Shown here: one piece after another, positions 1 through 5,395 of the stretch | How the letters are laid out: each line of letters opens with the position of its first letter | Numbering within the stretch: the first letter of the stretch is position 1 | Assembly (NCBI GenBank): GCA_947178565.1 | Contig: CAMWYV010000070.1 | Coordinates: forward strand, 1-6,461 | Length of the DNA stretch: 6,461 nt | Reading direction: 5' to 3' | DNA from: an uncultured Porphyromonadaceae bacterium | Lineage (GTDB): Bacteria; Bacteroidota; Bacteroidia; Bacteroidales; Muribaculaceae | The notes under the pieces: generated by a model | The model's database searches: none | What the model saw: the letters and a program-made list of their open reading frames with translations, nothing else | Told to the model about the DNA's origin: nothing | Program-made: the position numbers and the translations under genes

Positions 1-1
1 T

Positions 2-256
2 TACAACAAGTATTCCGACAAGATGGATTTTCTCGGTGTAGCCGTGTGGGATGAACCTGAAAACACTCTCCGCGCAATAGAGAAGCATCAACTCCCCTGG
101 GAGCAGATCCTGAATACCCAGAATGTTGCGACAGACATCTACGGTATTCCCGCAATTCCCTGTATCATCCTTTTTGATCCGGAAGGCATGATTGTGAGCC
201 GCGACAAGCAGGATGCGGCGCTCGTAGCCGACGTTGAAGCTGCTATGCAGCAATAA
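2..256 (+). CDS. Thioredoxin-fold (TlpA/AhpC-TSA-like) protein, C-terminal part only
   Basis: The reading frame is open from the window edge, so the start and the N-terminal half lie outside; the ATG at 23 is internal. The visible 84 residues have the second half of a thioredoxin fold: a strand (FLGVAVWDEPE), a helix with HQLPWEQIL, then YGIPAIPCIILFDPEG, in which the IP before Cys is the expected cis-proline site and ILFDPEG the following strand and turn. A closing helix (DVEAAMQQ) ends the protein. In this family the CxxC redox centre lies upstream, so it cannot be checked here. Bacteroidales encode many such exported thiol-disulfide proteins; export is inferred from the family. The same 3' end recurs twice more in the window (2155-2250 and 4510-4567), and this copy is the least damaged as far as it can be seen. 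A strong hairpin terminator follows 20 bases after the stop. Confidence 0.85.
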   Translation, partial: YNKYSDKMDFLGVAVWDEPENTLRAIEKHQLPWEQILNTQNVATDIYGIPAIPCIILFDPEGMIVSRDKQDAALVADVEAAMQQ

Positions 257-275
257 TTCTTTGCAATATGATATA

Positions 276-318
276 AAAGAGGCTGCCATATAATTCATTA
301 TACAGCAGCCTCTTTCTT
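276..318. terminator. Bidirectional intrinsic terminator between convergent genes
   Basis: An 11-bp perfect stem (AAAGAGGCTGC at 276-286 with GCAGCCTCTTT at 305-315) encloses an 18-nt loop that can itself pair (TATA/TATA core). The plus strand continues into TTTCTT; on the minus strand the stem runs out into TTTTATAT. It therefore serves both the thioredoxin-like gene on the plus strand and the blaI-blaR1 operon arriving on the minus strand. Confidence 0.9.
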
Positions 319-335
319 GTCGTGCAAAAATTGTT

Positions 336-1673
336 TTATTTGAGTTTGAAGTCTATTGGAACCACAAAGACTGAGGCTACAAGTTGACCATCGTTATTTG
401 GAGTAAGATTAAATTTGGTGCCGGATGCGATAACTTTATTGATTGCCTTGATTGCCTCTTTGTCAAGCAGCTCATGGACACCTTGCTTGATTTTCGTATT
501 TGTGATTTTACCTTTGGCATCAACAGTTATTTCCACTAATACTCTGCCTTGAATGTTTTTATCGACAGCTTCCTGAGGATAGTTTGTATGAAGTGCTACT
601 GCATGAATAAATTCAGTTACATCTTCCCCGGCTTCTTTGAGAATTGTCATTTGGACAACATGAGTGTCGGAGTCAGTTTCGTTATAAGCCACCAATTTAC
701 CTTTCAGTGTATTGGTGTCTGCTGTTTCCGAAGCAGAATTTGCGATAGCCTCACTATTCTGAATTTCTTCGGACTCTGCCTGCGACACTTCTTTCTGGGC
801 GTCTTTGACACAAGAACTGTTGGTCAATACCAATGACACGGCGATTGCGGGAAGCAATGCGAGTGAGCGCAAGCGTGCGCTGTTTTCTGAACGATTTTTC
901 ATCATCATAGTTATACGTTTTTTTAGTGAACTGTGATTCAGACTGTCGGCTATAGCTTGGAATTTTGAGCCGACAGTCTTTTTTATTAGTAATAATTGAT
1001 AGTTGATTTTATTTCCGCTAAGTTCGGACGCTATGGCGTCTGCCTCAAATTCATGCACCTCGATCAGTTCGTGCTGGATAAACCATGCCGCCGGATTGTA
1101 CCAGTTGATAGCTAGTACGGCATTAGATAGCAGAAGGTCGATCCAATGATAGTTGCTGCGGTGGGCATTCTCATGATACAGAATCATATTAAGTTCGGTA
1201 GCCTCACTGTTGAACAACCGTTCCGAAATATAAATATCACCGCCCCAGCTCATCGCATGGATTCTGTTGTGACTGTGAACTCTTACGGTGAATCCGCCAA
1301 ATGACGCAATGTGGCTTTTCCGGTGGAGATATGTGATAAAAACGAGATTTGCAACAGTCCGTGCAATCATTACTAAAACTCCGGCAATGTAGATTATACC
1401 TGCTATTCTTATGATGTTGTCAAATTCAGGTTGAATTCCGTAATAGGCATCTGTTGTGATCTGAATTGCATCGCCTGCTTCAATCAAGCCATCGACTCTT
1501 GGCTGGAAGTGGGGAAGGGTGATGAATGGTATCGCAAGTGAAGTAATCAAAATACCGATCAGGCATAAGCGATTGAAGGCGAAATGGGTTGTGTTTCGCA
1601 TGGCGGCTAAATATACCGCAGCAAGTATCAGTAGGGCAATGCCTGATGAGAAAGAGAATCCGAACAGTGACAT
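336..1673 (-). CDS. blaR1: BlaR1/MecR1-type M56 zinc-metalloprotease sensor with TonB-like C-terminal domain
   Basis: This 445-residue integral membrane protein has hydrophobic segments near residues 5-24, 34-53 and 86-116. A cytosolic protease loop follows with the HExxH zinc motif HENAH (167-171) and the downstream acidic ligand region EVHEFEADA (205-213). A last membrane segment lies near 268-287 (SLALLPAIAVSLVLTNSSC). In place of the beta-lactam-binding penicillin-binding-like domain of staphylococcal BlaR1, the ~155-residue exterior part ends in a TonB-C-like domain (about 366-445: PQEAVDKNIQGRVLVEITVDAKGKI...), as is common in Bacteroidetes M56 proteins. In the family, an external signal activates the protease, leading to cleavage of the partner repressor BlaI. 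The gene starts three bases after the blaI stop, so the two are co-transcribed. What the TonB-like domain senses is unknown, and no beta-lactamase is nearby. The symbol is by family; the ligand is probably not a beta-lactam. Confidence 0.88.
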   Translation of the reverse strand: MSLFGFSFSSGIALLILAAVYLAAMRNTTHFAFNRLCLIGILITSLAIPFITLPHFQPRVDGLIEAGDAIQITTDAYYGIQPEFDNIIRIAGIIYIAGVLVMIARTVANLVFITYLHRKSHIASFGGFTVRVHSHNRIHAMSWGGDIYISERLFNSEATELNMILYHENAHRSNYHWIDLLLSNAVLAINWYNPAAWFIQHELIEVHEFEADAIASELSGNKINYQLLLIKKTVGSKFQAIADSLNHSSLKKRITMMMKNRSENSARLRSLALLPAIAVSLVLTNSSCVKDAQKEVSQAESEEIQNSEAIANSASETADTNTLKGKLVAYNETDSDTHVVQMTILKEAGEDVTEFIHAVALHTNYPQEAVDKNIQGRVLVEITVDAKGKITNTKIKQGVHELLDKEAIKAINKVIASGTKFNLTPNNDGQLVASVFVVPIDFKLK

Positions 1674-1676
1674 AAT

Positions 1677-2054
1677 TCAATTATTTGGATTTTTCTTGCG
1701 TTGGCTGATGACTGTTTCTATAAGTGATCGCAGTTCATCATCACTGATATTCTCTTCGTGAAACAATGCCGAGACGGATGCTTTGAGGGACGAGCCGAAA
1801 TAATGGTCAACAACATCTCTAAGTCTTGATCTGCTGAAATCGTCACGTGATACAGCCGCTTCATAGCGATAGCTGACGCCAAATTTTGTGTGCTTCACGA
1901 ATCCCTTGTTTTCAAGCAAGCGTACAAATGTTGACACTGTATTGAAATGTGGTTTGGGATCCGGCATTTCTTCAATTATTTCCCGCACAAACATAGCTCC
2001 TTTGTTCCAGAGTATGTCCATCAATTCTTCTTCACGGTCTGTTAGTTTATTCAT
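1677..2054 (-). CDS. blaI: BlaI/MecI-family winged-helix transcriptional repressor
   Basis: The protein has 125 residues, typical for BlaI. The frame stays open upstream, but the ATG at 2054 is preferred: it gives the canonical family start (MNKLTDREEELMDILW) and lies about 20 bases downstream of a matching -7 box, while the upstream extension overlaps the operator and has no family resemblance. Helix-turn-helix and wing: NTVSTFVRLLENKGFV (38-53, recognition helix) and KFGVSYRYEA (wing, about 57-66). Residues 73-118 form the dimerisation region; the SALFHEENIS stretch (95-104) corresponds roughly to where BlaI is cut by its sensor protease in known systems. It probably represses its own operon through the palindromes at 2089-2128 and is released when BlaR1 is activated. 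Confidence 0.92.
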   Translation of the reverse strand: MNKLTDREEELMDILWNKGAMFVREIIEEMPDPKPHFNTVSTFVRLLENKGFVKHTKFGVSYRYEAAVSRDDFSRSRLRDVVDHYFGSSLKASVSALFHEENISDDELRSLIETVISQRKKNPNN

Positions 2055-2081
2055 ATAGCTGGTTGTAAAATGATGACACCG

Positions 2082-2112
2082 CAAAGGTAAACTAAATATT
2101 TTAGTTACGCAA
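2082..2112 (-). promoter_or_regulatory. Bacteroidetes-type promoter of the blaI-blaR1 operon
   Basis: Read on the minus strand, TACCTTTG (2089-2082) is a perfect match to the TAnnTTTG -7 box. TTG (2112-2110) stands exactly 20 bases upstream as the -33 element. The predicted transcription start is near 2075, leaving a leader of about 20 bases before the blaI ATG. The -33 element sits in the 4-base gap between the two operator palindromes and the -7 box abuts the operator edge, so a bound repressor would block polymerase directly. Confidence 0.85.
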
Positions 2113-2128
2113 CTAAAATATTTAGTTT
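2089..2128. promoter_or_regulatory. Tandem BlaI operator: perfect 18-bp inverted repeat made of two dyads
   Basis: AAACTAAATATTTTAGTT (2089-2106) and its exact reverse complement (2111-2128) flank the 4 bases ACGC. Each arm is itself a near-perfect dyad, ACTAAA-3 bases-TTTAGT, so the site holds two dimer-sized palindromes with centres at 2098 and 2119. The centres are 21 bases apart, about two helical turns, which would place both bound dimers on the same DNA face. The dyads overlap the blaI promoter. Assignment to BlaI is inference from position and from the autorepression known for the family. Confidence 0.85.
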
Positions 2129-2130
2129 TG
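2123..2130 (+). promoter_or_regulatory. Possible divergent -7 box at the far edge of the operator
   Basis: TAGTTTTG on the plus strand fits TAnnTTTG and overlaps the distal dyad, pointing away from blaI towards the thioredoxin-like remnant. No good TTG stands about 20 bases upstream, so the case is weak. If real, it would be a BlaI-controlled divergent promoter. Confidence 0.3.
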
Positions 2131-2154
2131 GAAATGGATCTTCTGTTTGTTGGT

Positions 2155-2326
2155 AGGTAGGATGAACCTGAATGATCCGGAAGGCATGATTGTGGGTCGC
2201 GCCAAGCAGGATGCGCCGCTCGTTGCCGACGTTGAAGCAGCCATGCGAAAGTTATCATACATTCAGATAGCGTTGACAAGAGGATGTTTTCAAAACGAAG
2301 CATCCTTTTTTGCCGTGCGACCTTAA
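2155..2326 (+). pseudogene. Internally deleted remnant of a thioredoxin-like gene (second copy)
   Basis: Two separated parts of the gene at the window start are fused here. GATGAACCTGAA (2161-2172) matches positions 50-61, then sequence from GATCCGGAAGGC (2174) onward matches positions 176-250 with 9 mismatches in 75 bases by hand count. About 114 bases between them, including the cis-proline region, are missing. The original stop is also lost. By chance or otherwise the fusion leaves a 54-codon frame, ATG at 2162 to TAA at 2324-2326, which reads MNLNDPEGMIVG, the thioredoxin tail, and then 24 unrelated residues running through the terminator hairpin. I judge it a decayed gene and not a working small protein, because the fold cannot form. 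The ATG is in a different frame from the parent gene before the deletion point and joins the parent frame after it. Confidence 0.75.
2281..2311 (+). terminator. Intrinsic terminator after the second thioredoxin-like remnant
   Basis: The stem AGGATGTTTT (2281-2290) pairs with GAAGCATCCT (2297-2306), including two G-T pairs, around a 6-nt CAAAAC loop, followed by a run of T to 2311. The bases after it (TTGCCGTGC) resemble those after the first terminator (TTGTCGTGC), so the duplicated unit may extend past the hairpin. Confidence 0.8.
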
Positions 2327-2393
2327 ACGGCGAATAATAATGGATTGCGGGGAGAAAATGCAAACTGATGTCAGATGATTGGAGATTAATGTA

Positions 2394-2401
2394 TATATTT
2401 G
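2394..2401 (+). promoter_or_regulatory. Candidate -7 box for the mscS gene
   Basis: TATATTTG matches TAnnTTTG and lies 30 bases before the mscS ATG, downstream of the preceding terminator, so a promoter is needed here. No TTG stands at the usual ~20-base spacing (the nearest, at 2379-2381, is only 12 bases away), so the call rests on the -7 box and position alone. Confidence 0.45.
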
Positions 2402-2431
2402 TGAGAATGTCGGAAAAAATAAAGTGATGAG

Positions 2432-4264
2432 ATGAAACGATTGCAGGTTATTGTACTGTTTGTCATAGGATTGTCGGTAATGGTATTACCGGCACATGCG
2501 CAACTGATGAAAAAGGCTGAGGAATTGCTCAAGACGGTGCAAAAAGAGACACGGACCGACTCTCTGAATGGCGCGTCAAGCGACACACTAAGCATTGAAG
2601 AGCGACTTCGCGAGGACTCAGTGAGGTTTCAGGAAATGGCGTTACAGATTCAGGAGATGAAACTCAATGAAATACTGCTACGTTCTCAACTCGAAGCAAC
2701 CCAGATGTCAGACTCTCTGAGACTTGCCGAGCAATTGAGTAGAATCGACTCTCTGCGTGCTGTGACGAAGGGTGTTCCGGTGATAGTTGAAGGTGACACA
2801 CTGTTTACTCTATATGCCGAGCGCGGTGGCTACTCGGCTTTTGACCGGGCTGAAATGATTACTGACGTACTTGCCAAGATAGGTAAGGACCGGAGCGTAC
2901 GCGGCGACACAATCCATCTGCTTGAGAATCCTGACTGTATCGACATAATGTATGGTAACAAAGTTATTGTAAGCATTACCGAGCAGGATGCTCTCTGGCA
3001 GGGTGTTACGCGAAAAGAACTTGCAGCTCGCTATGTGCCGATACTTTCTGCTAAAATAGAAAGTCTCAAAGAGGGATATAATCTTCTGGAGATTGCCAAG
3101 CGTGCGGCATTGTTTATTGCGGTAATTGTGGTACAGTATATACTGTTCAGGCTTACGAATTATCTGTTCAGAAAGCTACGCCGCCGGATAATACGCTTCA
3201 AGCGGCAGCGCCTGAAGCCGGTGATAATCCGCGACTACGAGCTGCTCAATACAAATCTTCTGGGCAGAATGCTTATTTTTCTCAGTAATATTCTCCGATA
3301 TATTGTGCTGTTGGTTCAGCTTGCGTTCACAGTACCGATTCTGTTTGCCATATTTCCTAAGACCGAAAAACTTGCCCTTAAGATATTCCTATATATTATC
3401 GATCCGATAAAGATGGTTTTACGGTCTATTGTTGATTATATTCCGAATCTGTTCATCATCATAGTGATATGGTACTGCATAAAATATATAATCAAGGGCT
3501 TGCGGTACATCACCCATGAAATCAGCAACGAAAAACTGAAAATAGCCGGATTCTATCCGGATTGGGCGCGACCCACGTTCAATATAGTGCGGTTTCTGCT
3601 ATATGCTTTCATGATCGCTATGATTTATCCCTATCTCCCGGGATCGAATTCAGGAGTTTTTCAAGGCATTTCGGTGTTTGTCGGTCTTATCGTATCGCTC
3701 GGCTCAAGCACTGTTATCGGCAACATCATAGCCGGACTGGTAATCACTTACATGCGTCCGTTTAAGATCGGCGACAAAATAAAACTGAACGATACAACAG
3801 GAAACGTGATTGAAAAGACACCGTTTGTTACACGCCTGCGCACTCCGAAAAACGAGGTGGTTACTATTCCCAACTCTTTCATAATGTCTTCGCATACGGT
3901 CAATTACAGTGCGTCTGCTCGGCAGTTCGGGCTAATAATCCATACAACGGTGACAATCGGCTATGATGCACCGTGGCGTCTGGTTCACCAGCTGCTTATC
4001 AATGCAGCGCGGATTACACCGGGTGTGCTTGAACATCCGAAACCGTTTGTGCTTGAAACCGAATTGCAGGACTATTATCCATGCTATCAGATCAACGCCT
4101 ATATCAAGGATGCGGACCGTCAGGCACAAATCACATCGAATCTCCACCAGAATATCCAGGATATCTTTAATGAAGCCGGTGTTGAAATCATGTCACCTCA
4201 CTACTTTGCGAAACGCGACGGCAGTGCTTCCACTATTCCGGAAGATTACCTCCGCAGCGAGTGA
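2432..4264 (+). CDS. MscS-family mechanosensitive ion channel with periplasmic coiled-coil N-terminus
   Basis: This 610-residue inner-membrane protein would open under membrane tension to release ions and small solutes during osmotic downshock (family knowledge). A signal peptide (1-23, ending AHA before Q) leads into a charged, heptad-like helical region (about 25-110) rich in Leu, Glu and Gln that should lie in the periplasm. A small domain to about residue 215 follows. Membrane helices lie near 223-242, 280-308, 335-355 and 385-402. The pore-lining helix is at about 412-440 (SVFVGLIVSLGSSTVIGNIIAGLVITY), with the glycine- and small-residue-rich packing typical of MscS TM3. The family signature RPFKIGDKI (442-450) opens the beta domain, and the C-terminal cytoplasmic vestibule ends near 592. 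It is longer than E. coli MscS (286 aa) and closer in plan to the larger multi-helix homologues. The ATG at 2432 is chosen because it starts the signal peptide; the ATG at 2426 reads into a stop. No gene clearly partners it here. Confidence 0.93.
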   Translation: MKRLQVIVLFVIGLSVMVLPAHAQLMKKAEELLKTVQKETRTDSLNGASSDTLSIEERLREDSVRFQEMALQIQEMKLNEILLRSQLEATQMSDSLRLAEQLSRIDSLRAVTKGVPVIVEGDTLFTLYAERGGYSAFDRAEMITDVLAKIGKDRSVRGDTIHLLENPDCIDIMYGNKVIVSITEQDALWQGVTRKELAARYVPILSAKIESLKEGYNLLEIAKRAALFIAVIVVQYILFRLTNYLFRKLRRRIIRFKRQRLKPVIIRDYELLNTNLLGRMLIFLSNILRYIVLLVQLAFTVPILFAIFPKTEKLALKIFLYIIDPIKMVLRSIVDYIPNLFIIIVIWYCIKYIIKGLRYITHEISNEKLKIAGFYPDWARPTFNIVRFLLYAFMIAMIYPYLPGSNSGVFQGISVFVGLIVSLGSSTVIGNIIAGLVITYMRPFKIGDKIKLNDTTGNVIEKTPFVTRLRTPKNEVVTIPNSFIMSSHTVNYSASARQFGLIIHTTVTIGYDAPWRLVHQLLINAARITPGVLEHPKPFVLETELQDYYPCYQINAYIKDADRQAQITSNLHQNIQDIFNEAGVEIMSPHYFAKRDGSASTIPEDYLRSE

Positions 4265-4318
4265 TCAGTCAGGAATCATACTTCGGATATTACAGAAGCC
4301 GGAAAAGTAAATAAATGA

Positions 4319-4508
4319 TTATACGTTGAATAGGAAGTGCATTATATCACCGTCCTGCACGACATATTCCTTACCTTCCACTCCCATTTTTCCTGCTGCT
4401 TTGACAGCGGCTTCCGAGCCGAGGGTAACATAGTCATCATACTTTATGACCTCCGCGCGAATGAATCCTTTTTCAAAGTCTGTGTGAATCACTCCTGCGC
4501 ATTTGGGT
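4319..4508 (-). pseudogene. ychF: 3' fragment of ychF (Obg-like P-loop GTPase/ATPase), 5' end deleted
   Basis: Only the last ~62 codons remain: [19 protein letters not shown]...[18 protein letters not shown], then TAA at 4321-4319. This is the conserved TGS-domain end of the universal translation-associated ATPase YchF, whose full length is about 365 residues. The G-domain, coiled coil and start are absent. Homology stops near 4508 (Pro before Lys-Cys-Ala-Gly); beyond that the sequence is the thioredoxin-like tail on the opposite strand. The open frame that runs on to 4609 is a read-through artefact. Because the preserved stretch is intact and highly conserved, the deletion may be recent, and a full copy is expected elsewhere in the genome. 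Confidence 0.85.
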
Positions 4509-4509
4509 T

Positions 4510-4567
4510 CCGTGACAAGCAGGATGCAGCCCTGATAGCCGATGTAGAAGCCGCCATACAGAAATAA
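4510..4567 (+). pseudogene. 3' tail of a third thioredoxin-like copy, fused to the ychF fragment
   Basis: The last 18 codons and stop, [18 protein letters not shown], match the end of the gene at the window start ([18 protein letters not shown]). Many of the DNA differences from that copy are at third codon positions, as expected of a paralogue that diverged under selection before it was truncated. Everything upstream is replaced by ychF sequence on the opposite strand. Without its fold or start it cannot be functional. Confidence 0.8.
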
Positions 4568-4593
4568 ACTACCATAAAAATATGTAAATGAGT

Positions 4594-4620
4594 AGGTTGT
4601 GATTTTCACAGCCTCCTTTT
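4594..4620 (+). terminator. Terminator-like hairpin after the third thioredoxin-like tail
   Basis: AGGTTGTGA (4594-4602) pairs with TCACAGCCT (4606-4614, one G-T pair) around a 3-nt loop, followed by CCTTTTGTT. The T run is short, so termination may be moderate. Its place 27 bases after the stop matches the arrangement of the other two copies. Confidence 0.65.
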
Positions 4621-4632
4621 GTTATAACCCGA

Positions 4633-4663
4633 TTGCATGATTTTGAAAAAATATCTATTTTTG
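4633..4663 (+). promoter_or_regulatory. Bacteroidetes-type promoter driving the candidate RNA
   Basis: TTG (4633-4635), a 20-base spacer, then TATTTTTG (4656-4663), a perfect TAnnTTTG. The geometry is identical to the blaI promoter in this window. The predicted start is around 4668-4671. No protein start with a convincing frame follows for almost 400 bases. Confidence 0.8.
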
Positions 4664-4668
4664 CAGCG

Positions 4669-5017
4669 CAGACCACAAAGCAGAACGCCAAAGGCATAGG
4701 GAAAGCTCAACTGAGTCAACCATTGTCAGGGTTATGCGGGAGGGTCGGCGGACATAATTAAAGCGTTTACTTTACGCTCTTTCTTGACGGTTAGAAATCT
4801 GGAAAATTTCTTTGGTAAAGTCAGGGATGCAGCAGACGGTAGATGACTTATGTGGATATGTTTATCTTATTGTAGCAAGCACGCGAGTGAGGGCTATGAT
4901 ATTATATACATATTACTGCGTGAGGTCTCTGCAAGTTTGCTCGTTCTACTTTACCGGGCAATTCCAGAGCCTCTAACCGTGGAACGAGCAACAGTACGGC
5001 TCTCACGCTTTTTTTTT
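4669..5017 (+). ncRNA. Candidate structured non-coding RNA or long leader, unrecognised class
   Basis: About 350 nt lie between a clean promoter and a T9 run. Stems that can be read directly: GCATAG (4694-4699) with TTATGC (4732-4737), with inner CTGA/TCAG; AGCGT (4762-4766) with ACGCT (4774-4778); AGAAAT (4793-4798) with ATTTCT (4806-4811), closed again by TTGAC/GTCAG (4784-4788/4820-4824); and a 13-bp stem 4937-4949/4979-4991 inside an outer helix 4918-4924/5002-5008. I do not see the conserved cores of RNase P RNA, tmRNA or SRP RNA, nor a plain 6S-like single rod. The longest frame inside (ATG 4827 to stop 4974-4976, 49 aa) crosses the stems and looks unlike a protein gene. The RNA may be independent, or the leader of the gene pair starting at 5064, which has no promoter of its own that I can find. 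The start coordinate is estimated from the promoter. Confidence 0.65.
4918..5017 (+). terminator. Long terminal hairpin with T9 run (terminator or attenuator)
   Basis: GCGTGAG (4918-4924) pairs with CTCACGC (5002-5008), CTG (4929-4931) with CAG (4992-4994), and TTGCTCGTTCTAC (4937-4949) with GTGGAACGAGCAA (4979-4991, one G-T pair). Nine T residues follow at 5009-5017. The 3' strand of the base helix has a rival partner, GTGAGGGC at 4887-4894, which can form 8 continuous pairs with 4999-5006. Confidence 0.75.
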
Positions 5018-5063
5018 ATAAATTAATAGCCAATGAGGAGTGCCCAAAGGCAGGAATATTAAT

Positions 5064-5393
5064 ATGGATTTTAGCGAAAAAGAAATTAAACATCTCTTTC
5101 CTATTTATGTAAAAGAACACAAAGACCAAATTAAGTATTTTAAAGGGGCACAAGAAGTAACCCCGACTTCTGTAGAAAAATGCGTTGTATTGAATCTACA
5201 GCCAGGAAAATTTGGAGGCGATTGTAATTACCATTTAACCCTTGATCTTGGAGATGTATTCATTAATGGAATGGGAACCCGAATGACTGGAGATGCTTAC
5301 GTTTCTGTTGGTTTTGATGTGATTGATTCAAAAGCTGTAGAGAAAATCAATTCCATACAGGATAATAGAATCAACATTAAAAACCTACATTGA
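5064..5393 (+). CDS. Unrecognised small soluble protein paired with an FRG-domain gene
   Basis: The protein has 109 residues from the ATG at 5064; this start has AGGA 8 bases upstream. The frame can be extended to a GTG at 5040, but GTG starts are uncommon in this group and that one lies only 22 bases after the T9 run. I do not recognise the family. There is no signal peptide or membrane segment. An acidic-basic helical N-terminus (MDFSEKEIKHLFPIYVKEHKDQ) is followed by alternating hydrophobic strands (CVVLNLQPGKF, YHLTLDLGDVFING, AYVSVGFDVID), suggesting an alpha-plus-beta or beta-rich domain, and a short helix at the end. Two cysteines (40, 54) are present. The next gene starts two bases after the stop, so the pair is translationally coupled and they probably work together; partner, regulator or antidote roles are all possible and unproven. 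Base composition is more AT-rich than in blaI or mscS. Confidence 0.75.
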   Translation: MDFSEKEIKHLFPIYVKEHKDQIKYFKGAQEVTPTSVEKCVVLNLQPGKFGGDCNYHLTLDLGDVFINGMGTRMTGDAYVSVGFDVIDSKAVEKINSIQDNRINIKNLH

Positions 5394-5395
5394 AG

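Noticed and set aside
2055..2363. N-terminal extension of the blaI reading frame to an ATG near 2363
   Set aside because: It would run through the operator, the promoter and the antisense of the thioredoxin-like remnant, and it has no resemblance to BlaI; the ATG at 2054 gives the family-typical start and length.
3562..4310. Other-frame and antisense open frames inside mscS
   Set aside because: They are shadows of the well-supported mscS frame and have no domain features of their own.
4265..4318. Terminator directly after mscS
   Set aside because: No stem of useful length followed by a T run could be found in this short gap.
4337..4567. 76-codon plus-strand frame spanning the ychF fragment and the thioredoxin-like tail
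   Set aside because: Its first part is antisense to conserved ychF codons; only the last 18 codons are homologous to anything, so it is an accidental fusion frame.
4827..4976. 49-codon frame (MQQTVDDLCGYVYLIV...) inside the candidate RNA
   Set aside because: It crosses several strong stems, lacks a clear ribosome site, and its Cys/Tyr-rich composition looks like translated non-coding sequence; a small hydrophobic peptide cannot be fully excluded.
4669..5017. Identification of the structured region as RNase P RNA, tmRNA or SRP RNA
   Set aside because: A few short matches (such as GTAAAGTCAGGG) recall RNase P, but the conserved cores and 3' end features of these RNAs are not found by eye.
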